Positions 1-8,283 of a stretch of DNA of 34,268 bases are shown here, in pieces. Within the stretch, counting starts at the first letter, position 1. Each line of letters begins with the position of its first letter. The notes beneath the pieces were generated by a model, which worked only from the letters and a program-made list of their open reading frames with translations, did not search any database and was not told the DNA's origin. The DNA comes from Methylococcaceae bacterium (GTDB lineage: Bacteria > Pseudomonadota > Gammaproteobacteria > Methylococcales > Methylococcaceae), in assembly GCA_028711365.1 (NCBI GenBank), contig JAQTSI010000008.1:1-34268 (forward strand), given 5' to 3'. The position numbers were made by a program, and so were the translations under genes.

Positions 1-1
1 T

Positions 2-3000
2 AGGGCGGGGCGAGTCTTTTTTACGCTGGCTTTGCCCCTGGAAATGAGCGTGACTTCTTACTCGCCGATCGGCTATTCCCAGCAGGTGACGAAGACTACC
101 CAGACTGCCCAGGATGATTCTTGCACACCGGGCAGCATCACGAACCTTTCGGAGGTTCCGGCCGATACCAGCGTAACCCCTCCCTTGCCGGCTTATACGC
201 AGCTCGTCGTGACGACTTGTACCGCTCCTACCGTGGACGCCACCACCGGCAAGATCACCGTGCATGGCACCTTACAAATAGACACCACCATCACGACCCA
301 TTCGTTCGGGTGTTTCCTGAAATCCCCTAGCACCAGCACACTTCCACCGGATCTCAGTTTCGGTGGATATGGCCTGATCTGTACTCCGATCGTCGGGCTT
401 AATCAGGGTGAGAGTTTCAATCCGGTCGTCGTCGTCACCCCCACCAAAACCGGCGATTTCACCACCGTGGCAGCGGTATCGGTGCCCGACAACGACACCA
501 ATCTAGCCAATAATGTCGCCAACAGCGTCACCACCGTCACGGCGCCGTCGGCGGATTTGGCCATCAGCCTCGCCGCCGCGCCCGATCCGGCGGCCGTCGG
601 CAACGCCCTCAGCTATACGGCGACCGTCACCAACAAGGGCAGGAGCGACGCGAGCAAGGCGCAGTTGACGCTGACCTTGCCCAGTGGCGTCAGCCTGGCG
701 ACTTCCGTTCCTTCTGGCTGCACGCAAACCGGCAATGGCTCTATTGGTTGTAATCTTGGCGCCATCGCCTCGGGCGCCAGCGTGATTCAGACGATCGTCG
801 TGACGCCCTCCCAGTCGGGTAGTGTCGCCGTGCAAGCCATCGTTTCCGCCACCGAGGTCGATCCGGATCCTTCCAATAATGTGGCCAGTGCAACGGTTTC
901 GGTGGTGGCGCCCACGAACAACCCAGCGGATTTGGCCGTTACCATCAGCGCCAACCCCGAGCCCGTCATTGTCGGCAATGCGCTCACTTATACATTGAGC
1001 GTCAGCAACAAGGGGCCAGGGGATGCGTCGGGTGTGAATCTGAATGTCACGCTGCCTATCGATGTCGTGAAAATCGTTTCCGCGGTTCCCGCCTTCACCC
1101 CTGCCACGGCAACGACGCCCGCTTATGGTTGTTCGATTTCGGCCAAGGACAACACCGTCGCTTGCCAATTGGGCAATATTCTCGCCGGCTCTGCGGTGCA
1201 GCCAGTCATCGTGGTGACGCCCTCTCAGGCAGGCAGCTTGGGCGCCACCGCCTCGGTCTCCTCCGGCCAAGTCGATCCCAATCTGTCCAACAACACGAGC
1301 AGCGCCGCGACCAAGGTCACGGCGTATTCAGCGGATTTGGCGCTTGCCCTCAGCGCAACGCCGAATCCGGTTTCCATCAACTCTCCATTGACCTATACCG
1401 CAAGCATGGTCAATAAAGGGCCTAATGCGGCTTCGAACATACAATTGACGCTTGCACTGCCCAGCGGCGTGAACCTGGTTTCCTCCATTCCTTCAGGCTG
1501 TACCCAGTCGGCCAATACTGTCGTTTGCAGCAATGTGGGAAGCCCTACTGTAGTTGAAGGGAATCCAATCCTCATTCCGGGTATTGCCCAAGGCGCCAGT
1601 TTTAACCAAACCATCATCGTAACGCCGGGACAAACGGGGACGATTGCCGCAACGGCTTTAGTATCCGCCAGCCAGGTCGATTCCGATACCACCAATAACC
1701 AATCCAGCACGGCGGTGACTGCGGTGGCGGCGGCGGGTTCGCCGACGGATTTGGCAGTCAGCCTGTCTGCTGCGCCCGAGCCGGTCACCGTGGGTAACGC
1801 GCTCACTTATACGGCGATCATCACCAACAAGGGAGCGAATGATGCGGCGAAAGTGAAATTCAACCTGACGCTGCCTTCCGGCGTGAATGTGGCCTCCGTG
1901 CCGGCGGGCTGCACGGTTCAAACCGCGCCCAATGGCCTTGCTTGCGATCTGGGTGCGCTAGCCAATGGCGCCAGCCTGAAACCGGTCATCGTGGTGACGC
2001 CGACCCAGGCGGGCAGCCTCTCTGCGGTAGCGTCGGCGTCTTCCGATCAAAGCGATCCCGATCTGACCAACAATCAGACGATTGCAATTTCGAAAGTATT
2101 GTCTTTGCCGGCGGATCTCTCGGTGATCAGTTTCGGTGCGGTGCCGAATCCGGTCAATGTCGGCAATGCGCTGACCTATTCGGCGGTGTTGCAGAATAAT
2201 GGGCCTAGCGATGCGACGGGCGTGCAGTTGACGCTGACTTTGCCGACTGGGGTGAATTTAATCTCTTCCATCCCTTCCGGCTGTACCCAATCCGGCAATA
2301 CCCTGGTCTGTCCGATAGGCAATCTCGCTTCCGGGGGCAGCGTGACGCCGGTCATTGCCGTGACGCCCACGCAATCGGGCAGTCTGAGCGCGACCGTTGC
2401 GGTCTCCGGCAAGGAAACCGATCCCAATCTGGCCAATAACCAGGCCAGTTCGACGGTGGATGCGATCGGGACCGTGAGTTCGCCGACGGATTTGGCGGTC
2501 AGCTTATCTGCCGCGCCGGATTCGGTGATCGTGGGCGGCGCACTCACCTACACGGCCACCTTGACCAATTTGGGGCCTAGCGATGCGGCGAAGGCCAAAT
2601 TCAATCTGAATTTGCCTTCCGGCGTGAATGTCGCTTCCGCACCGGCGGGCTGCACGGTTCAGGCTACCCCCAGCAACGGGATTGCTTGCGATCTGGGGAC
2701 GCTGGTTTCCGGAACCACGGTGACGCCGGTCGTCATCGTCACTCCGACTCAAGCCGGCAGCGTCACCGCGGTTGCGTCGATCTCTTCCGGGCAAAGCGAT
2801 CCCCACTTAGGCAATAATCAATCCAGCGCCACGACCAAGGTCGTCGCTCCACCGGCGGATTTGAGCGTGAGCCTTTCCGCTTCGCCCACTCCCGTATTGG
2901 TCGGCAAGACGCTCACCTATACGGCGGTGGTGCAGAACAAGGGCCCGAACGATGCGAGCAATGCCCAGTTGACGCTGACGCTTCCCGATGGCGTGACCTT

Positions 3001-4747
3001 CACTTCCTCGTTGACTCCCGATCCGGCAGGATGCAAGCAGGTCGGCACTACCGTTTCCTGTCCGCTAGGGAAGATTCTCTCCGGCGCCAACGTGAAGCCG
3101 ATCATCGTCGTGACGCCGACACAAATAGGCGACATCAACGCGGTCGCTTCGGTATCCGCTACCGAAGTGGATACCAATCCGGCAGATAATCAAGCCAACT
3201 TGACCGTCTCGGTCATTTCGCCCAGTCAGTCGACGACGACCGACTTGGGGGTGAGCCTGGCCGCCGATCCGACTCCGGCAACGGTGGGAAGGCTATTGAC
3301 CTATGTCGCGCTGGTCAACAACAACGGCCCCGGCATCGCCGCGAATGCGACCTTGACCTTCACCCCGCCCGCTGGGGTACAGGTTTCGTCGCTGGATGTG
3401 GGGTGTTCGTCGGTCGGTACTACCGTCGTGTGCCAGACGGGAAGATTGGCATCCGGCGAGATCGGAGTCTGGCGTATCGGTGTGACGCCGACCCAGATCG
3501 GCGATCTTGCCGCTACGGTTGCCATCTCGTTCGCAGGCGATCCTAATCCAAGCAATGATCAGGCTAACCTTACCACCAAGGTTGTCGCCTTCGAACCTCT
3601 GCCGGTCGATCTGACGGTGAGCCTATCCGCCGATCCCAGCGAGTTACTCGCCGGCAATTACCTGACCTATAAAATCGATGTCGCCAACAATCCGCGCAAT
3701 AGCGTGGCGAATTCCAATACCGCGACCAATATACGAGCGGTGTTGAATCTGCCTGCTGCGGGATGGACGTTCGTTTCGGCGGATGGAGGCTGCGCTCCTG
3801 CGGGAAATACCGTCACTTGTAATGTGGATAGCTTGATCTCGGGAGCCAATAGCAGCCGCTTGATTATCGTCAGGCCGACCCAGCCCGGCGTGTTCCAAGC
3901 GCAAGTTTCCGTCTCTGCCGCGGAGCGTGATGCCGACTTGACCAACAATCAAGCCAGCCTCACCACTTCGGTGACAGGCCCTGCGGGAGGTGGAACGGGA
4001 ACTGGGCCGGGAGCCGGACCGGTCGATTTGTCCGTCAAACTGTCCGCCAATGCAAGCCAGCTACCAGCGGGCAGTTCTTTGACCTACAAAATCGATGTGG
4101 GCAACAACCTGGGCGGTAATCCGGCGAATTCCAACACCGCGACCAATGTGCAGGCGGTGTTGAGCCTGCCGGCTTCTAATGTGACGTTCGTTGCGGCGGA
4201 TGGAGGGTGCTCTCCCGTGAACAATACCGTCGTTTGTGTCTTTGATAGCTTGATTCCGGGAGCGAGCAGCAGTCGCTTGATTACCATCAAGCCGACCCAA
4301 GCCGGCGTGCTCCAGGCGCAAGTTTCTGTATCCGCCAAGGAAACCGACGCCGATATGACCAATAATCAAGTCGGCCTCTCCACGACGGTGACTGGAGTCG
4401 CAACTGGAGGCGGAGTCGGGGTTACAGCGCCGGTCTCGAACACCGCCATGCTGGTGATCTCTCCCAACATGGGAGAGGTTTGGAAGGCCAAAAGCCCGGT
4501 GACGATAAACTGGAGCCTGAACGGTTACGATGCCAGCAAAAAAGTGTCCGTCAGCCTCTCCCGCAATGGAGGCAGGACCTGGACGATCCTGAAAGCCGGG
4601 ATAAGAAATACCGGTTCGATAGGCTGGAAGCCGAGCGCGGCGTTCAAGACTTCACAAGCGAGGATCCGGGTCTGCCTGCCGAAAGGCAGGGGTGTGGCGA
4701 AACCGATCTGTGATGATAGCGACGGTAACTTCGCCATCGTCAAATAG
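2..4747 (+). CDS. Giant DUF11-repeat exported/surface protein, 5'-truncated by the window edge
   Basis: The frame is open from base 2 through the TTG at 32 and the ATG at 44, so the true start probably lies left of the window and the N-terminus is missing. Counting from the TTG, ten tandem repeats of about 115-130 residues run from residue 174 to about 1450. Each opens with a (A/T/V)DL(A/S/T)V-type strand, continues with a P-x(n)-V-G-x-x-LTY motif and N-x-G-P-x-(D/A)A, and closes with VTP(T/S)Q-(A/S)G and D-P-(D/N)-x-x-NN. This is the pattern of DUF11/CARDB-type beta-sandwich repeats. Repeats 9 and 10 are a divergent pair with an insertion. A Gly-rich linker precedes a C-terminal domain (about residues 1470-1571) resembling Kre9/Knh1-type Ig-like domains (PN-x-GEVW, WSLNG, NGGRTW, DGNF). 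Such proteins are usually cell-surface or secreted; adhesion or matrix roles are inference. No sorting signal or membrane anchor is visible at the C-terminus. Confidence 0.85.
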   Translation, partial: RAGRVFFTLALPLEMSVTSYSPIGYSQQVTKTTQTAQDDSCTPGSITNLSEVPADTSVTPPLPAYTQLVVTTCTAPTVDATTGKITVHGTLQIDTTITTHSFGCFLKSPSTSTLPPDLSFGGYGLICTPIVGLNQGESFNPVVVVTPTKTGDFTTVAAVSVPDNDTNLANNVANSVTTVTAPSADLAISLAAAPDPAAVGNALSYTATVTNKGRSDASKAQLTLTLPSGVSLATSVPSGCTQTGNGSIGCNLGAIASGASVIQTIVVTPSQSGSVAVQAIVSATEVDPDPSNNVASATVSVVAPTNNPADLAVTISANPEPVIVGNALTYTLSVSNKGPGDASGVNLNVTLPIDVVKIVSAVPAFTPATATTPAYGCSISAKDNTVACQLGNILAGSAVQPVIVVTPSQAGSLGATASVSSGQVDPNLSNNTSSAATKVTAYSADLALALSATPNPVSINSPLTYTASMVNKGPNAASNIQLTLALPSGVNLVSSIPSGCTQSANTVVCSNVGSPTVVEGNPILIPGIAQGASFNQTIIVTPGQTGTIAATALVSASQVDSDTTNNQSSTAVTAVAAAGSPTDLAVSLSAAPEPVTVGNALTYTAIITNKGANDAAKVKFNLTLPSGVNVASVPAGCTVQTAPNGLACDLGALANGASLKPVIVVTPTQAGSLSAVASASSDQSDPDLTNNQTIAISKVLSLPADLSVISFGAVPNPVNVGNALTYSAVLQNNGPSDATGVQLTLTLPTGVNLISSIPSGCTQSGNTLVCPIGNLASGGSVTPVIAVTPTQSGSLSATVAVSGKETDPNLANNQASSTVDAIGTVSSPTDLAVSLSAAPDSVIVGGALTYTATLTNLGPSDAAKAKFNLNLPSGVNVASAPAGCTVQATPSNGIACDLGTLVSGTTVTPVVIVTPTQAGSVTAVASISSGQSDPHLGNNQSSATTKVVAPPADLSVSLSASPTPVLVGKTLTYTAVVQNKGPNDASNAQLTLTLPDGVTFTSSLTPDPAGCKQVGTTVSCPLGKILSGANVKPIIVVTPTQIGDINAVASVSATEVDTNPADNQANLTVSVISPSQSTTTDLGVSLAADPTPATVGRLLTYVALVNNNGPGIAANATLTFTPPAGVQVSSLDVGCSSVGTTVVCQTGRLASGEIGVWRIGVTPTQIGDLAATVAISFAGDPNPSNDQANLTTKVVAFEPLPVDLTVSLSADPSELLAGNYLTYKIDVANNPRNSVANSNTATNIRAVLNLPAAGWTFVSADGGCAPAGNTVTCNVDSLISGANSSRLIIVRPTQPGVFQAQVSVSAAERDADLTNNQASLTTSVTGPAGGGTGTGPGAGPVDLSVKLSANASQLPAGSSLTYKIDVGNNLGGNPANSNTATNVQAVLSLPASNVTFVAADGGCSPVNNTVVCVFDSLIPGASSSRLITIKPTQAGVLQAQVSVSAKETDADMTNNQVGLSTTVTGVATGGGVGVTAPVSNTAMLVISPNMGEVWKAKSPVTINWSLNGYDASKKVSVSLSRNGGRTWTILKAGIRNTGSIGWKPSAAFKTSQARIRVCLPKGRGVAKPICDDSDGNFAIVK

Positions 4748-4826
4748 GGTTTCGAGGGGAGCCATGGGTTCTTCAGGCAAGATGGGCTAGGTTAAAAGCC
4801 TGGCCCGTTTCCTGAGGCGGGATCGT

Positions 4827-4872
4827 CGAGGCTCAAAGATCTGAGGTTGGCTCTTTGGGCCTCGGCGTTTTT
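4827..4872 (+). terminator. Intrinsic terminator of the DUF11-repeat gene
   Basis: Arms at 4827-4839 and 4852-4864 form a 13-bp stem with a single G.U pair and a 12-nt loop. A T5 tract follows at 4868-4872. It sits 80 nt after the stop codon at 4745-4747, as expected for factor-independent termination on the + strand. There is no matching A-run upstream, so it looks unidirectional. Confidence 0.75.
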
Positions 4873-4956
4873 CTCTGAGACTCGTCTTTCTCAGTCAACG
4901 CAGGAACGATGAACTGCCTCAGCGACGATTTTTCACGAGGGGGGGCTTGCCCGAAC

Positions 4957-6039
4957 TTATTCCAAGGCCACGTCCACGGGGGTGTCCTTCAGCACGGTCA
5001 CCGGGACGCCCAGCGCGGCCCAACGGTATAGCCAACCTGCGTCCTCGGGGGCATCAGGCCAGCGTTTGTTATGATCCTGGGTCGACAGATTGACGCAGCC
5101 ATGGCTGGCGGGGTGGCCAAATCGGTTGTGCCACCAGGCGCCATGGAAAGCGAGATCCTCATGGAAGAATTGCGTGTAGGGAACATTCTCCACCTCGTAG
5201 TACCCCTTCTTGCCACGGGGGACGCCTCTGCTGCGCATGGTTTTGTGGGGGTAGCGGTCGTAGATGTAAAACGACCCGGTGGCGGTCGGGGTTCCCGCCT
5301 TGCCGGTGCTGGCCGGAAGCACTCGCACCACCTGACCATTTTCCACGGCAGTCACCCGCTGTTTGTCGAGATAGACGAAGATGCGCTTGTCGGGACCGGT
5401 GCTGAACTGGCTTTCCAGCGGGGCGTCCAGGGCGCCTCCGCGCGACGAGCGTAACCCCTGCCGATCGGCGCTGACATGTATGGTGCTGTTGGCGGGCCAA
5501 AGCGGTTGAGGGCTGAATCTTACCTTCCGTTTGCCCACCCATTCCCATCTGCCGGAGATCTCCTGGCCATCGGTGCTGCGCACCGCGATATGCTGCCCGA
5601 CGTTTTTTCGCTCGGCCAGCGGTTCGCTGAATGTCAATAGCAGAGGCAGGGCCAGGCCCACGTCGTTCATATCGCGAGGGCTGATGTCGGCGGTAAGGGT
5701 AGGCGGGATCAGGTTCTCCTGCGACAAGGAGGGCAGTAGGATATCCGTGACCTCATTCCCTTGTATCTGGACCGAATAGACCGGCTCGACGTCATGCTTC
5801 GCTGAGAGCAGTATCCATCGCGATGACTCGGCCTCCAGGGTGGAATGCAGACTATCCGCCGCTGGGGGGCGGATCGGTAGGCGCGGGTCGGCCGGTGCTC
5901 GCCCCGTCGGGGGTGTCATGGCGGATATCGGCTGGGAAATAAAGTCTTTCATCGGCGCGGCTACCCCGATGGCGGCCAGCGGCGCGATCAGCCAGCCGGC
6001 GAGGGATTTCCCCGCGAATTTTGATCTGGGTTGCTTCAC
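4957..6039 (-). CDS. L,D-transpeptidase (YkuD domain) with N-terminal membrane or signal segment
   Basis: The 360-residue product ends in an L,D-transpeptidase catalytic domain. The signature FHGAWWHNRFG...SHGCVNL is intact, with the catalytic Cys at about residue 315 and the conserved His at 313. The region before it (KRIFVYLDKQRVTAVENG) is the typical first strand of the domain. Residues about 10-30 (GKSLAGWLIAPLAAIGVAAP) form a signal peptide or anchor. The middle (SEPLAERKNVGQHIAVRS, GRWEWVGKRKVRFSP) resembles an Ig-like domain found ahead of YkuD in Ig-L,D-transpeptidases. These enzymes make 3-3 crosslinks in peptidoglycan or attach proteins to it, in the periplasm. The GTG at 6039 is chosen because GAGGTAAG lies just upstream; the ATG at 6165 would add 42 residues that do not look like a signal sequence. 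The gene is convergent with the DUF11-repeat gene. Confidence 0.88.
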   Translation of the reverse strand: MKQPRSKFAGKSLAGWLIAPLAAIGVAAPMKDFISQPISAMTPPTGRAPADPRLPIRPPAADSLHSTLEAESSRWILLSAKHDVEPVYSVQIQGNEVTDILLPSLSQENLIPPTLTADISPRDMNDVGLALPLLLTFSEPLAERKNVGQHIAVRSTDGQEISGRWEWVGKRKVRFSPQPLWPANSTIHVSADRQGLRSSRGGALDAPLESQFSTGPDKRIFVYLDKQRVTAVENGQVVRVLPASTGKAGTPTATGSFYIYDRYPHKTMRSRGVPRGKKGYYEVENVPYTQFFHEDLAFHGAWWHNRFGHPASHGCVNLSTQDHNKRWPDAPEDAGWLYRWAALGVPVTVLKDTPVDVALE

Positions 6040-6415
6040 TCTTACCTCACACGATAGACGGATCGCCGGCTCGATGGCCCTTCGCTTCCGTCGATGCGTT
6101 AAAATGGTTGAAATGATGACGTTCCCCCAAGCGCTTTTCAAGTGGTTTGCGCTTGAGGCTGGCATGAAAAGCCTGGGTCCTGCGGGCCTTGGCTCTCCTT
6201 ACGGCGCGCCGGCTCTCTCGCCTGTCGGGTCTCATGAGCCATATCCTCGACGCAAGCCGTTCCTGCTTCGACAGGCCCGGATAGTGGTGATTCCAGCCTT
6301 TAAGCCGAGTTTAAGCTTCGTCCAGTTATGATTGCCCCATACGCCCAAAGCGGGTCGAAGGACGAAAGGAACCAGCGTTAATTCAATCCCCGGATGTTTC
6401 GAGCAGAGTCCATTC
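6040..6415. other. Divergent intergenic region between L,D-transpeptidase and permease
   Basis: 376 bases separate the two divergent genes and should carry promoters for both. I see one inverted repeat, CAAGCGC at 6128-6134 with GCGCTTG at 6149-6155, and no convincing gene. The permease frame is open through most of the right half, back to a TTG at 6332, but that extension has no membrane character. Confidence 0.5.
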
Positions 6416-8008
6416 ATGAATAAAAGGTCAGGCAGCGCGATGCCGTGGTTCGTAGGCGGCGATATTGACGGCTTTTTCGGCCTGGCGCTGGACAATTTGG
6501 TGCAACTGCTGGTGATCGTCGGGCTCTGCCAGGGGGTGTTGGGTTTTTCTGAAGAACTGGTTTATGGCCGCATCCTGCCCGGCGCGGCGGTTTCATTGCT
6601 GGTGGGCAATCTGTTTTACGCCTGGCAGGCGAAAAAATTGGCCGATGCCGAGGGGAGAAGCGATGTTTGCGCGCTGCCCTATGGTATCAACACCGTCACC
6701 CTGTTTGCTTTCGTTTTTCTGGTGATGCTGCCCGCCAAGTTGTCGGCCCAGGCTGCCGGCCTCGCCGATCCTTCGCGGGCGGCTTGGCAGGCGGGGTTGT
6801 TGGCTTGTTTCTGCGCCGCCTTGATCGAAATCTTCGGCGCATTCGTCGCCGACTGGTTGCGCCGAGTCACGCCACGGGCCGCATTGCTGTCGAGTTCCGG
6901 TATCGCCCTGGGATTCATCGCCTTGGGCTATCTGTTTCGCGCCTATGCGCATCCCATCGTGGGACTGTCCACCCTCGCCGTCATCCTGCTGATCTATTTC
7001 GGGCGAGTGCGGTTCAAAGGCAGGATTCCGGGGGGATTGGTCGCCATTTCCCTAGGGACGATCCTGGCATGGTTGACCGGGGTCGCCCCTTCGGGACCGG
7101 ATCCGGTTTCCACCGGTTGGCGTTTCCCGACCCCAGTGTTGGGAGACTTGTTCGATGCGTTGAGGATGGATTATGTGCTGACCTATCTTTCGGTGATTCT
7201 GCCGATGGGTTTGATCAGCCTGGTAGGTTCCTTGCAAAACATCGAGTCTGCGGAAGCGGCCGGGGATCGTTATTCCACCCGGACTTCGCTGGTGGTGAAC
7301 GGCATCGGCACCATCGCCGCATGTGCTTTCGGCTCCTGTTTTCCCACCACCCTTTACATCGGTCACCCGGGCTGGAAATCGATGGGCGCAAGGGCGGGCT
7401 ATTCCGTCCTGAATGGAATGTTCATGAGCCTCATCTGTCTATCGGGTACCCTGAGCTACATCGCCTGGTTGGTGCCGGTGGACGCCGGCTTGGCCATCAT
7501 CCTGTGGATCGGCATCGTCATCGCGGCTCAGGCTTTCCAGGCCACGCCCAATCATCATGCGCCGGCGGTGGTGGTGGGCATGTTGCCGGGGCTCGCCGCC
7601 TGGGGCGCTTTCATGGCCAAGAGCGGATTGCATGCCGCCGGTTTGGGCAACGCGAATGGTCCTCCATTTTCGAACGCTTTACTGGGGGAGTTTGCCAAGG
7701 CGGATCTATGGATGGAGGGCGCCTTTGCACTGGAGCAGGGGGCGGTGTTTTCGGCCACCATCCTGGCGGCAATCACCGTGTCGGTGATCGAACGCCGGTT
7801 TTTTCAGGCGAGCCTGTGGTGTTGGGTGGCGGCCTTGTTCGCCGTCTGTGGATTGATGAACAGCTATCGCTGGGTCGCCAGCGATACGACCCTGTCCTTG
7901 ACGCCTGCCTGGCCTTGGGCTTTGGCCTATGCGTCCATGGGTCTGGTCTTTCTGGCGGCGAATTGGGTGACGGTAGCCGAGGAGGATGGCAAGCCGCCGC
8001 TGGGGTAA
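6416..8008 (+). CDS. NCS2-like nucleobase/xanthine-uracil-type permease
   Basis: The 530-residue protein is strongly hydrophobic throughout, with roughly 12-14 membrane segments. The best family marker is the stretch QNIESAEAAGDRYSTR...GIGTIAACAFGSCFPTTLYIGHPG, which matches the NCS2 (nucleobase-ascorbate transporter, AzgA-like branch) pattern of a conserved D/E followed by FG-x-x-x-PTT-x-Y-x-x-x-G. The N-terminal part (ALPYGINTVTLFAF) also fits the first re-entrant half of the fold. Known relatives move purines, uracil or xanthine with protons across the inner membrane. The substrate cannot be told here, and some relatives are only annotated as permeases. The ATG at 6416 is chosen over the TTG at 6332; a further ATG at 6440 directly before PWFVGG is a possible start. 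No purine-metabolism gene is adjacent, so context gives no substrate clue. Confidence 0.75.
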   Translation: MNKRSGSAMPWFVGGDIDGFFGLALDNLVQLLVIVGLCQGVLGFSEELVYGRILPGAAVSLLVGNLFYAWQAKKLADAEGRSDVCALPYGINTVTLFAFVFLVMLPAKLSAQAAGLADPSRAAWQAGLLACFCAALIEIFGAFVADWLRRVTPRAALLSSSGIALGFIALGYLFRAYAHPIVGLSTLAVILLIYFGRVRFKGRIPGGLVAISLGTILAWLTGVAPSGPDPVSTGWRFPTPVLGDLFDALRMDYVLTYLSVILPMGLISLVGSLQNIESAEAAGDRYSTRTSLVVNGIGTIAACAFGSCFPTTLYIGHPGWKSMGARAGYSVLNGMFMSLICLSGTLSYIAWLVPVDAGLAIILWIGIVIAAQAFQATPNHHAPAVVVGMLPGLAAWGAFMAKSGLHAAGLGNANGPPFSNALLGEFAKADLWMEGAFALEQGAVFSATILAAITVSVIERRFFQASLWCWVAALFAVCGLMNSYRWVASDTTLSLTPAWPWALAYASMGLVFLAANWVTVAEEDGKPPLG

Positions 8009-8119
8009 GAAGGTGCTTCGCTGAATGCCCAGCATCATTGACCGTTGATTTGGGAAAGCTTCATGCAGGTCATTGATGTAGAACGAAATCTGACCAGAAT
8101 TGCCGAGATCGCCATCATC

Positions 8120-8147
8120 TTGACAGTTCGGCGAATAAGTCTATGCT
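8120..8147 (+). promoter_or_regulatory. Candidate sigma-70 promoter upstream of the radical SAM/exporter cluster
   Basis: A perfect TTGACA at 8120-8125 is followed after 16 nt by TATGCT at 8142-8147. It is the only good -35 match in the 275-nt gap before the first gene of the cluster. It would give a leader of about 130 nt, including an AT-rich stretch (8161-8200) and a short GGCAA...TTGCC hairpin. The -10 is weak and there is no experimental support. Confidence 0.4.
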
Positions 8148-8283
8148 TACGCGAGCAATGTGAATATTTAACAGATAATTAATACTATAAAATACCACAC
8201 AAAGGCAAGTCTTTTTTTGCCGGGCTTGGCGCCGAATCGGGCGTAGCCATTATTGAGGTTTACTTGAATCTAGGGTGAGAGTC

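Noticed and set aside
503-4369. Repeating DNA inside the large repeat gene as a possible CRISPR or minisatellite array
   Set aside because: The periodicity is about 350 bases and follows protein repeats in one open frame; there are no short identical repeats with unique spacers.
8203-8219. GGCAA...TTTTTTTGCC hairpin as a terminator
   Set aside because: The T-run is inside the loop and arm instead of after the stem, so it cannot act as an intrinsic terminator; it is upstream of the cluster rather than behind a gene.
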